DNA from: Dysgonamonadaceae bacterium
GTDB lineage: Bacteria; Bacteroidota; Bacteroidia; Bacteroidales; Azobacteroidaceae
Assembly: GCA_031260045.1 (NCBI GenBank)
Contig: JAIRKO010000051.1
Coordinates: 1-64,000, forward strand
Reading direction: 5' to 3'
Length of the DNA stretch: 64,000 bases
Of this stretch, positions 16,279 to 23,916 are shown in pieces. The notes under the pieces are model-generated. The model saw only the letters and a program-made list of their open reading frames with translations. It was not told the DNA's origin and ran no database searches. Position numbers and translations under genes: made by a program. Each line of letters starts with the position of its first letter. Position 1 is the stretch's first letter.

Positions 16279-17688
16279 ATGATGAAGTCAAAATCAATTC
16301 ATGTACCCGTATATATATGCTTTATTATAAGCGTATTGCTTGTTGTTATCCTTTTCCCGATGGAAGGCGGTTTTCCTTATATAGAAGGCAATGAACTGTG
16401 GGCAGCCATTTGGCAATTGGGTCTTGTTGGCGGAGTTTTCCTGCTTGTCGGCGGCTTAATCGCCTGTTTCTTTTTCTATTTTTATTATCAGCGGAAAAAC
16501 ATTTTCCTCAAGAAAAAAGATTTGTTTTTTTCTTTGATGATGATGATGATTTTTATTGTTCTAACGGAAACGGGCGTTTCATACAACCTTTTCAGCGTTT
16601 ATATGGTTCCCTACGCCATTATCCCGATTGTCGTGCGGAACTTTTTTGATTCGCGCACGGCGCAGACAACGCATTTGATTACCGTTTTGGTTTGTTCGCT
16701 AATGATTCCGTCGCCTTGGGAATTTGTTCTGATGCAAGTATTATCTTGTATGGTAACGATTTATGTCCTGAAAGATTTAACGCAACGCTGGCAACTGATT
16801 GTTTGTTCGTTTTACATTCTTCTCACTTATATATTGGTTTATTCGGGCATTTTATTGTTGCAAAACGGGGATTTTTCGAAATGGAATTGGAATATGCCGA
16901 TATATTTCGGGATAAATTTTCTACTGGTGATGTGCGCTTATCCGTTTATTAATATATTGGAACGGATTTTTGGTTACATTTCCAATGTTACTTTGATCGA
17001 ATTGTCGGACATTAATTTACCGCTTTTGCGGCAGATTTCCGAAAAGGCTCCGGGTACTTTCCAACATTCCCTGCAGGTTTCCATGCTGGGAACGGCGGCG
17101 GCGGTAAAAGTCGGCGCCAATCCGCAGTTAATCCGCACCGGCGCTCTGTATCACGATATTGGAAAAATAGAAAATCCGCTTTATTTTGTCGAAAACCGTT
17201 TGGCGGGACCGGATCCGCACGAAGAACTGGATTTGGTTGAAAGCGCCCGGATTATCACCAAACATGTTCCCGACGGGGTAAAAATTGCGGAAAAATATGC
17301 AATCCCCAAAACCATTATCCGGTTCATTAAAACGCATCACGGGAAAGGGAAAGCGAAATATTTTTATAATTCGTTTATTAACCAGTTTCCCGACGAACCG
17401 GTTGACGAAGCGGCTTTCTCTTATTCGGGTGAAAATCCCGATACGAAAGAAACAGCTATTCTTATGATGGCTGATTCGGTAGAAGCTGCTTCGCGAAGCC
17501 TGACGGATTATTCGGAAGATTCACTCCGGAATTTGATTGATAAAATCGTCAATAACCAGATTGCCGACGGTTTGTTGGAAGACGCTCCCTTGACTTTCAA
17601 GCATATCAAGGAAATTAAACAGGTTTTTCTGGAACGGCTTTTGTCGGTTTATCATTTGCGGATTACTTATCCGGATGTTAAAAAATAA
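16279..17688 (+). CDS. PgpH-like HD-domain membrane phosphodiesterase lacking the extracytoplasmic 7TMR-HDED domain
   Basis: 469 residues. Several TM helices occupy residues ~8-240, followed by a cytoplasmic HD domain with 'PGTFQHSLQVSMLG', 'GALYHDIGKI', 'THHGKGKAKYF' and 'MMADSVEAASRSL'. These match PgpH (YqfF), a cyclic-di-AMP phosphodiesterase. Family members are typically near 700 residues, with a large domain outside the membrane between TM1 and TM2. Here TM1 ('ICFIISVLLVVILFP') is followed after ~20 residues by TM2 ('LGLVGGVFLLVGGLIACFFF'), so that domain is missing. The core catalytic residues are kept, so enzymatic function is plausible while sensing may be lost. The gene follows pheA by 110 bp, with a poor TACCTTTC box between. 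Confidence 0.82.
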   Translation: MMKSKSIHVPVYICFIISVLLVVILFPMEGGFPYIEGNELWAAIWQLGLVGGVFLLVGGLIACFFFYFYYQRKNIFLKKKDLFFSLMMMMIFIVLTETGVSYNLFSVYMVPYAIIPIVVRNFFDSRTAQTTHLITVLVCSLMIPSPWEFVLMQVLSCMVTIYVLKDLTQRWQLIVCSFYILLTYILVYSGILLLQNGDFSKWNWNMPIYFGINFLLVMCAYPFINILERIFGYISNVTLIELSDINLPLLRQISEKAPGTFQHSLQVSMLGTAAAVKVGANPQLIRTGALYHDIGKIENPLYFVENRLAGPDPHEELDLVESARIITKHVPDGVKIAEKYAIPKTIIRFIKTHHGKGKAKYFYNSFINQFPDEPVDEAAFSYSGENPDTKETAILMMADSVEAASRSLTDYSEDSLRNLIDKIVNNQIADGLLEDAPLTFKHIKEIKQVFLERLLSVYHLRITYPDVKK

Positions 17689-17733
17689 ATTTTGATGTTA
17701 CACAGTCGCTTACGGGGCGTAGATTGCAAAAGC

Positions 17734-17766
17734 CCGTCATCCCGCGCTTGACGCGGGATCTCATGG
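17734..17766 (+). repeat. REP-like repeat (type B)
   Basis: 'cccgtcatcccgcgcttgacgcgggatc' forms a hairpin via cccgcg/cgcggg. The same unit, with small changes, occurs at 6681, 36375 (partial), 30885 and (inverted) 4345. Confidence 0.65.
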
Positions 17767-18089
17767 AAAAACGAACTAATGCCGGCGCATTTTTTCGCAA
17801 AAACGGGCTACGATAAATTAACCGCGCGATAATTTGATTTGAAATGCGCTCGTATTCCGGCAAATCAAATAAATTTGTATAGTAAATTGATATTTTGTTG
17901 TTAATAAGTGTTAAATATCAATTTTCTCTTTAAACCTTTACTCTTAAAAGCCGTCTAAACGTTAAGGAAAGTAGCCTATTTTATCGTTTTGTATGAATTG
18001 TTTTAAGTACAATTTTTCACAATAACGAGGCGGTAAAACGCAGTAAACAAAGCGGTTAGTTAATTAGTTAAAATATAAACAAATTATTT
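17767..18089. other. Non-coding stretch with two perfect inverted repeats
   Basis: No gene is supported. Two hairpins stand out. One is 17832-17841/17861-17870 (atttgatttg/caaatcaaat, 19-nt loop). The other is 17884-17894/17914-17924 (aaattgatatt/aatatcaattt, 19-nt loop), the latter followed by TTCTCTTT. They could be terminators or operator-like sites. A degenerate type A repeat remnant lies at 18020-18050. Confidence 0.45.
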
Positions 18090-19430
18090 ATGATTCAAAA
18101 TTTTATGAAAACAAACATTCCCCATTGGACAAAAGCAATATTTTTATCGCTTTTGCTATTTTTTTGCTCCTTTGTAGCCTCAGCTGAACAATACAACATT
18201 CAGGATATGGATGTCACCATTCATACGAGCGGAGAGCACACGATTTTCGGCAACGGCAATGAGACAACCCACTCCATTAAAGTGCTTTCCTCTGTTACAG
18301 CCACCATTACGTTGAAGTCTGTAAATATCAATCTTAGTCACACAGGTGGTGATCCGATTGATATAAGTGACAGTGGTACTCCTCTAGACGTGACAGACGG
18401 TAAATGTGCTTTCGAAATCATGCCCGATGCAACAGTTCATCTTATACTTGAAGAAAACAATACGCTAAAAAGCGGCATGCATCGTGCAGGCTTGCAAGTA
18501 CCAGAGGGGGCTACTCTTGATATAAACGGTAACGGGTCGCTTATTGCGGTCGGTGCTACGACCTACGGCGCGGGTATCGGCGGCGGTCGCCTCAGCGGGA
18601 ACGGTGCGATTACCATCAACGGTGGAACAATCACAGCGACCGGAGGACTTGAAGCGGCGGGTATCGGCAGTTGCAATTCTTACTCCTCTGGTGCAATCAT
18701 CATCAACGGTGGAACAATCACAGCGACCGGAGGAATCCTGGCGGTAGGTATCGGCGGTGGCGGAATGGCCCCTGCGGGTACTATCGTTATTAACAGCGGC
18801 ATGGTGAAAGGCACTATCGGTACCGGATTCGGACATAGTGAAATGATCAACTCACTCATCATCAAAGGTGGCAACGTAGCAGGTCCGATATATCCGAATG
18901 ATCTGAGACCTCAAAACGGAAACGGTCAGGCTGTTTACCGTACGGAAATTAATTTTAGTCCTGCGTTGAATATACCCGTTGAGTTTGCTCAAATCAATAA
19001 TTCCACGTATCCCATAAACAGCATGACCGACAACGGCAAGGTTTATGTCTGGTTGCCGGAAGGAAATTATTCTGCTAAACAAATCGTGTTGACTACACAA
19101 CAGAATTCTTATATGAATGGGCAAGTTGTATGGGTTTCGCCTGACGATAACGCCTCTTTCACGGCGACGTATAATGGCACGGATATTCGACAGGTTGATG
19201 CGTCGTCTGTACAGGTTCGTCTCGCCAAACAACTTTTGTCTGTAGATTCGCCTGAAGCAGAACAGGTAACCGTTTATTCCCTTAGCGGAACGTTACTGTC
19301 CAAATTGGAAAAGCAAGCGGGTAAAGCATCTTTCGCCCTTGCTTCGACCAACTCGGTAACTGGTTCTGCACAAGCATTGATTGTAAAAGGGAGTTCCGGT
19401 TGGGTGAAAAAATTGATAAGTAATAAGTAG
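18090..19430 (+). CDS. Secreted beta-helix-like protein with T9SS sorting domain
   Basis: 446 residues; translation could also begin at M6 (18105). A signal peptide ends near 'CSFVASAEQ'. The middle (residues ~90-260) holds repeats of the type 'GAGIGGGxxSG', 'ITINGGTITATGG' and 'IIINGGTITATGG', resembling the Cthe_2159-type/carbohydrate-binding beta-helix family also seen in the protein at 57138-59447. The C-terminal ~70 residues are a T9SS sorting domain ('QVTVYSLSGTLLSKLEKQAGKA', 'IVKGSSGWVKKL'). Likely a surface adhesin or glycan-binding protein; function is inferred from architecture only. A strong terminator follows. Confidence 0.75.
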   Translation: MIQNFMKTNIPHWTKAIFLSLLLFFCSFVASAEQYNIQDMDVTIHTSGEHTIFGNGNETTHSIKVLSSVTATITLKSVNINLSHTGGDPIDISDSGTPLDVTDGKCAFEIMPDATVHLILEENNTLKSGMHRAGLQVPEGATLDINGNGSLIAVGATTYGAGIGGGRLSGNGAITINGGTITATGGLEAAGIGSCNSYSSGAIIINGGTITATGGILAVGIGGGGMAPAGTIVINSGMVKGTIGTGFGHSEMINSLIIKGGNVAGPIYPNDLRPQNGNGQAVYRTEINFSPALNIPVEFAQINNSTYPINSMTDNGKVYVWLPEGNYSAKQIVLTTQQNSYMNGQVVWVSPDDNASFTATYNGTDIRQVDASSVQVRLAKQLLSVDSPEAEQVTVYSLSGTLLSKLEKQAGKASFALASTNSVTGSAQALIVKGSSGWVKKLISNK

Positions 19431-19453
19431 TAGTCCATAATTAATAATCGTGG

Positions 19454-19495
19454 AGAGTGATTGCGGGTTTTGGCTTTGCAATCACTCTTTTTTTA
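19454..19495 (+). terminator. Strong intrinsic terminator
   Basis: agagtgattgc (19454-19464) pairs perfectly with gcaatcactct (19478-19488) and is followed by seven T. It ends the transcript of the beta-helix-like gene. Confidence 0.85.
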
Positions 19496-19538
19496 TTTGT
19501 GTTCATTTTCGTTTTTTTGCATTTCCCCGCACAAAAAG

Positions 19539-19569
19539 TTGTACAAAATAAAAAATTTACATAACTTTG
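19539..19569 (+). promoter_or_regulatory. Promoter of the rpmB-rpmG-DUF4295 operon
   Basis: GTTG (19539-19542) and TAACTTTG (19562-19569) are 19 bp apart, an excellent fit to the Bacteroidetes -33/-7 consensus. It is 76 bp upstream of rpmB. Confidence 0.75.
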
Positions 19570-19645
19570 CCTGCTCGTTATAAGCGTACTTACCGAACAA
19601 GTATGCTAAAAAACAATCAATCAACAAATAAAAGAATATTAAGAA

Positions 19646-19885
19646 ATGTCAAAGATTTGTCAAATTACCGGAAAGAAAGCAATGGTAGGCAACAATGTTT
19701 CTCATTCGAACCGCAAAACGAAAAGAAAATTTGATGTCAACTTGTTCGTTAAGAAATTTTATTGGGTAGAACAGGATTGTTGGGTAGACCTGAAAGTTTC
19801 GGCTAACGGGTTACGTACCATCAACAAAATCGGACTAAATGCCGCCCTCAAAAACGCAGCGGAAAAAGGGTATTTAAATTTATAA
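19646..19885 (+). CDS. rpmB: 50S ribosomal protein L28
   Basis: 79 residues, '[20 protein letters not shown]' being the family N-terminus, followed by the basic '[12 protein letters not shown]' stretch. A single Cys and no zinc ribbon, as in E. coli L28. First gene of a three-gene operon with rpmG (21 bp gap) and the DUF4295 gene, a conserved Bacteroidetes arrangement. Confidence 0.96.
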   Translation: MSKICQITGKKAMVGNNVSHSNRKTKRKFDVNLFVKKFYWVEQDCWVDLKVSANGLRTINKIGLNAALKNAAEKGYLNL

Positions 19886-19906
19886 ATTCATAGGAGGAAA
19901 ACCAAA

Positions 19907-20095
19907 ATGGCAAAGAAAGCAAAAGGAAACAGAGTACAGGTAATTCTCGAATGTACCGAACATAAAGAAAGCGGTATGGCGGGTACATCCCGTTATATTA
20001 CAACGAAAAACAGAAAAAATACAACGGGCAGGTTGGAACTTAAAAAATACAACCCAATCCTGAAAAAAATGACGCTTCACAAAGAAATCAAATAA
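19907..20095 (+). CDS. rpmG: 50S ribosomal protein L33
   Basis: 62 residues, '[20 protein letters not shown]' then '[22 protein letters not shown]'. This is nearly the standard Bacteroides L33 sequence, which naturally lacks the second CxxC pair, so nothing is unusual here. An 'aggagg' lies about 9 nt upstream (19891-19896), one of the few Shine-Dalgarno-like sites in the window. Confidence 0.96.
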   Translation: MAKKAKGNRVQVILECTEHKESGMAGTSRYITTKNRKNTTGRLELKKYNPILKKMTLHKEIK

Positions 20096-20107
20096 ATATT
20101 TTAAACC

Positions 20108-20260
20108 ATGGCAAAGAAAACGGTTGCGGGATACCGCGAAAAGTCAGAAGGACGTTCATATTCCAAAGTGATCAAAACAATGAAATCGCCGAAAACAGGC
20201 GCTTATATCTTTAGAGAAGAAATGGTGCCGAACGAAAGCGTAAAGAATTATTTTAAATAA
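20108..20260 (+). CDS. DUF4295 small basic protein
   Basis: 50 residues: starts MAKKTVAGYREKSEGRS, ends 'VPNESVKNYFK'. This family is always found after rpmB-rpmG in Bacteroidetes and is probably a ribosome-associated protein; its function is not established. It starts 12 nt after rpmG. In Bacteroides ftsY usually follows, but here a lipoprotein gene does. Confidence 0.9.
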   Translation: MAKKTVAGYREKSEGRSYSKVIKTMKSPKTGAYIFREEMVPNESVKNYFK

Positions 20261-20306
20261 TTCCGTCGGATTTTGAACTATTGACAATTTTTAAAGATAT
20301 TACATT

Positions 20307-20900
20307 ATGAAACGATTAGGTAATTTTTTTGCGACTGCTTTCATAGCAGCGTTTTTGGTGTCGTGCGGCGATGACGCTCCTGTTCCCGAAAACGGCGTTC
20401 CTCACTTCGATAATACCATGATGGAAGGCACATACGTGGGAACATGTGAACTTTTAATTCCTAATTTGGCAGATAAAGATACCATAATACGGGAAACGAC
20501 CGTGCGTTTGGACAAAACAAATGAAAAGTTTGTGTTAGCGTTGTATACCGATGAAACAGGCTTGATTTTTGACAAGTCTCTTCTTCAGGATTTTAAACAA
20601 TCGCGCGACAAAAAAACATATACTTTTAATATAGGCGGATTTAACGTGGAGTATGCTTATACTAAAAACAAAGACAATTATATTCATCAATGGTTCGGAG
20701 TCGCTTTCAGCGACGGCATAGAGGATATAAACATTGAGATATTGCCTTCGCCATCGTCTGCAACTTATACCATAGAAACAAAAACTTTGACGTTTGCTTT
20801 TGAAGGTACGGTTACGTTTACGGGTGTGACAGGAAACATTAAAACGCCTGTGGACTACAAAATACAATATAAATATGAGGTAACGCAGGTCGAAAAATAA
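20307..20900 (+). CDS. Hypothetical lipoprotein, calycin-like
   Basis: 197 residues. A lipoprotein signal with lipobox 'FLVSC' at residues ~16-20 is followed by Asp ('CGDDAP'), common for outer-membrane-directed lipoproteins in this phylum. The mature part is beta-rich: 'GTYVGTCELLIP', 'TTVRLDKTNEKFVLALY', 'TKTLTFAFEGTVTFTG'. It resembles the lipocalin/calycin-like lipoproteins frequent in Bacteroidales, but no family is certain. 46 bp after the DUF4295 gene. Confidence 0.7.
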   Translation: MKRLGNFFATAFIAAFLVSCGDDAPVPENGVPHFDNTMMEGTYVGTCELLIPNLADKDTIIRETTVRLDKTNEKFVLALYTDETGLIFDKSLLQDFKQSRDKKTYTFNIGGFNVEYAYTKNKDNYIHQWFGVAFSDGIEDINIEILPSPSSATYTIETKTLTFAFEGTVTFTGVTGNIKTPVDYKIQYKYEVTQVEK

Positions 20901-21019
20901 AAGACCGAACAAGATTAGGCGCAAATTTTTTATTAATTCATAAATTTAATTTTTTATTTGCCGCTAATTCACCATTGACAGGAATAAAACGGGTGGGTTA
21001 GCGGCAAAATTATAAACGC

Positions 21020-22249
21020 ATGAAAACAAAATACTATCTATTTTTTCTGATGATACTTTCGGCATGTACCCCCCGTTCCGGCAAGTTGCAGGACGGCATT
21101 TGGCGCGGCGAACTGGCAGTAGCGGACAATAAACAGGCGCCGTTTCTTTTTGAAGTGAAAAATGCAAACACCGATTCCGCCGCAATAATCCTGATAAACG
21201 GGGAAGAACGCGTCCCGCTCACGGGCATTACTTATTCCGACGATACGGCGATTATTCCCATCGCATCCTTTGATGCGCGGATAGAAGCAAAAATATCGAA
21301 CGGTTTGATGGAAGGGTGGTTTTTTAAAAACTACATCGAAAACGATGAAGGCATTCTTTTCAGAGCCAAAAGAGGGGAAGCCACTCGTTTTGAACCGGTT
21401 GCGCAGACTACTTCCATCTCAATCGACGGCAAATGGGACATTTCCTTTATCGAAACGTCGGATACAAGCCGCAATGTCGGCATTTTTACCACAGAAAACC
21501 TGATTGTTACCGGTTCCGTTTTGACCCATTCGGGCGATTTGCGCTTCTTGGAAGGCATTGTTACCGAAGACGGCGTTAAACTATCTGCTTTCAGCGGATT
21601 AAGTCCGTATTTAATTGAAATCCGTTTCCTTGATGAAAACACCTTTCAGGGCGAATTTTATACGGCAAAAGGCATAACAAAACTGTCCGGAACGCGCAAT
21701 GACAAAGCCGCATTGGACGAAGCATACAGCCGCACCGCGATGAAACCCGGCTTCGACCGACTTCATTTCCGGTTGCCGAATATGGACGGGAAATTGGTTT
21801 CCCTTGATGATGAACTCTATAAAGGGAAAGTCGTAATCGTTTCCATTTTGGGAAGTTGGTGTCCCAACTGCTTGGACGAGGCGAGGTTTTTAGCCCCTTG
21901 GTACAAGGAAAATAATGAGCGCGGCGTGGAAATTCTCGGTCTGGCGTTTGAACGTAAAGCCGATTTGAATTATGCGAAAGAAACCATCAACCGTTTGAAA
22001 AAAGCGGAAGATATCCGGTATGAAATTTTATTTGCGGGCAAAGCCGCGCCTGCTACGATTGCCGAAGTTTTGCCGGAAATAGCGCATTTTTCAAGTTATC
22101 CGACAACGGTTTTTATCAACCGGCAGGGCAAGGTGAGTAAAATTCATGCGGGGTTCAGCGGACCGGCAACCGGGTTGTTTTACAGGGAATTTCAGGCGGA
22201 GTTTAATGCTTTGGTTGATTCTTTGCTGGACGAAAAAACTAAGAACTAA
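21020..22249 (+). CDS. TlpA-family thiol-disulfide oxidoreductase lipoprotein
   Basis: 409 residues. Lipoprotein signal with lipobox 'ILSAC'. Residues ~25-235 form a beta-rich domain without a recognised name. The C-terminal ~165 residues are a thioredoxin fold with active site 'GSWCPNCLDEA' (CPNC) and the cis-Pro segment 'SSYPTTVFIN'. Proteins of this type reduce or isomerise disulfides in the periplasm. The Trp-Cys-Pro-Asn-Cys site differs from the CGPC of the cytoplasmic thioredoxin at 29790. Confidence 0.87.
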   Translation: MKTKYYLFFLMILSACTPRSGKLQDGIWRGELAVADNKQAPFLFEVKNANTDSAAIILINGEERVPLTGITYSDDTAIIPIASFDARIEAKISNGLMEGWFFKNYIENDEGILFRAKRGEATRFEPVAQTTSISIDGKWDISFIETSDTSRNVGIFTTENLIVTGSVLTHSGDLRFLEGIVTEDGVKLSAFSGLSPYLIEIRFLDENTFQGEFYTAKGITKLSGTRNDKAALDEAYSRTAMKPGFDRLHFRLPNMDGKLVSLDDELYKGKVVIVSILGSWCPNCLDEARFLAPWYKENNERGVEILGLAFERKADLNYAKETINRLKKAEDIRYEILFAGKAAPATIAEVLPEIAHFSSYPTTVFINRQGKVSKIHAGFSGPATGLFYREFQAEFNALVDSLLDEKTKN

Positions 22250-22300
22250 AAACGATGGATAATGTAAACTCTTGGTTCTTAACTCTTAAAATAACAACCC

Positions 22301-23269
22301 ATGTTCGAAAACATCAAGCGATCTTCTTTCAAGCACAAAAATAACAAACCTTGGTATTATCTGAAAAATCACATCAGGTATGCCTTTCCGCGCTATTCCG
22401 CCCACCGAAAATTATTAGATACGAAATTGGCAGCCCTGAATGATTACGACAGAGAATACATCAATTGCCGGTTAAATTATTATAATAAATTGATTAAACA
22501 ATCTGCTTTACCCAATACGGCTGAAAGCCTCGCCGATTTTAAATTGAAAAATCACAAAAAAGTCTATTTTTTTGATGCGTTTGAATATACCCGTTATTTT
22601 CCCTTGCATTTGAAAATATGCCCGTTGTTCGGGGATATTACGCATGTACCTGAATATCCATCCATTACAAAAAGCCGTCCGATAGAGGGCGATAATACCC
22701 ATTCCGTGATTATGAAATTAGAAAAGATACGGCATTTCCTTTTCCTTAAAGATGAAAAGACGTTTGAGGAGAAGAAGGATATGCTTGTATTCAGGGGCAA
22801 AGTCCGACAGGAACACCGGATACGTTTCATGGAAATGTATTATGGCAAAAGTCCGCGAATAGACGTAGGGCAAGTGAACATAACTCCCGATGCGGTCTAT
22901 CCGGCAAAAAGGCTGACTTTGGCGGAACACCTTGATTATAAATACATTCTCAGTCTCGAAGGCAACGATGTTGCCAGTAACTTGAAGTGGGTAATGTCGT
23001 CCAATTCGCTTGCCGTGATGCCTAAACCCAAGTATGAAACGTGGTTTATGGAAGGCACGTTAATTCCCAATTATCATTATGTACTGATTAGGGATGACTA
23101 TTCCGACTTGGAAGAACGGATGGACTATTACACCGCGCATCTCGATGAGGCGCAGGCAATTATAACTAATGCGCATCGGTATGTAGAGCAATTTAAAGAT
23201 AAGGATAGGGAGGATTTGCTGAATTTACTTGTATTGCAGAAATATTTTGAGCATACGGGGCAATTTTAG
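22301..23269 (+). CDS. Glycosyltransferase family 90 (LPS/CAP10-type)
   Basis: 322 residues, cytoplasmic, no signal. Features of the GT90/'lipopolysaccharide A' family: 'KSRPIEGDNTHSVIMKLEKIRHF', 'LVFRGKVRQEHR', 'LTLAEHLDYKYILSLEGNDVASNLKWVMSSNSL', 'PKYETWFMEGTLIPNYHYV' and 'DLEERMDYY'. Such enzymes usually transfer xylose or glucose. Probably adds a sugar to a surface glycan. It stands alone. Confidence 0.88.
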   Translation: MFENIKRSSFKHKNNKPWYYLKNHIRYAFPRYSAHRKLLDTKLAALNDYDREYINCRLNYYNKLIKQSALPNTAESLADFKLKNHKKVYFFDAFEYTRYFPLHLKICPLFGDITHVPEYPSITKSRPIEGDNTHSVIMKLEKIRHFLFLKDEKTFEEKKDMLVFRGKVRQEHRIRFMEMYYGKSPRIDVGQVNITPDAVYPAKRLTLAEHLDYKYILSLEGNDVASNLKWVMSSNSLAVMPKPKYETWFMEGTLIPNYHYVLIRDDYSDLEERMDYYTAHLDEAQAIITNAHRYVEQFKDKDREDLLNLLVLQKYFEHTGQF

Positions 23270-23359
23270 GATTGGGTGCGATTGACTCGTTGATTTTCAA
23301 TTGGCTATGTTGAAATTATCGCAGCCGTCATCCTGCGCAAACAAATTTCCCGACCGGCT

Positions 23360-23857
23360 TTAATTTCCCGTCCCCAATTCAATCACTTCCACATCCTTAA
23401 TCGTCTCCCCATCAATCGCCAAGCGGATAAGCGTTCGCACTTGATGCATCCCATATTTCCCGGCAGCGCCCGGATTTACGCAAAGCATCCGCAGGCTTTT
23501 ATCATACATGACTTTCAGGATATGGGAATGACCGCATACAAAAAGACGGGGAGGCGAGGCATAAATCGCCGACCTGATGCGCGGATCGTATTTACCCGGG
23601 TAACCGCCGATATGCGTCAGCAAAACTTCGACGCTTTCCACCTTAAACCGCAGTGTTTCGGTACATTGGCTGCGGATAATATGCCCGTCAATATTCCCGT
23701 AAACCGCCCGCACCGGACTGACGGTTTCCAGATTCCTTAAAACTTCTTCACTGCCGATGTCGCCCGCGTGCCAAATTTCGTCGCATTCCGCGAAATATTT
23801 TGCAAATTTTTCGTCCCAACAGGCGTGAGTATCCGAAAGTATTCCGATTTTTTGCAT
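23360..23857 (-). CDS. YfcE/MJ0936-type metallophosphoesterase
   Basis: 165 residues. Metal-binding motifs in order: 'ILSDTHACW', 'HAGDIGS', 'VYGNIDGH', 'LLTHIGGYP', 'VCGHSHI' and 'CVNPGAAG'. The family hydrolyses small phosphodiesters or phosphomonoesters; the physiological substrate is not known. Transcribed divergently from ppk1 across a 59-bp gap that has a minus-strand TACTTTTG box (23878-23885). Confidence 0.9.
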   Translation of the reverse strand: MQKIGILSDTHACWDEKFAKYFAECDEIWHAGDIGSEEVLRNLETVSPVRAVYGNIDGHIIRSQCTETLRFKVESVEVLLTHIGGYPGKYDPRIRSAIYASPPRLFVCGHSHILKVMYDKSLRMLCVNPGAAGKYGMHQVRTLIRLAIDGETIKDVEVIELGTGN

Positions 23858-23877
23858 AAATTGTGATTTATTTGAAA

Positions 23878-23885
23878 CAAAAGTA
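23878..23885 (-). promoter_or_regulatory. -7 box of the phosphoesterase gene
   Basis: The minus strand reads TACTTTTG, 21 nt upstream of the phosphoesterase ATG. Confidence 0.4.
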
Positions 23886-23916
23886 ATAATTTTACGATCA
23901 ATTGCGAAACAAAAAA

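Noticed and set aside
19907..20095. L33 as an unusual zinc-free form
   Set aside because: The single-Cys L33 is the normal form in Bacteroides, unlike the case of L32.
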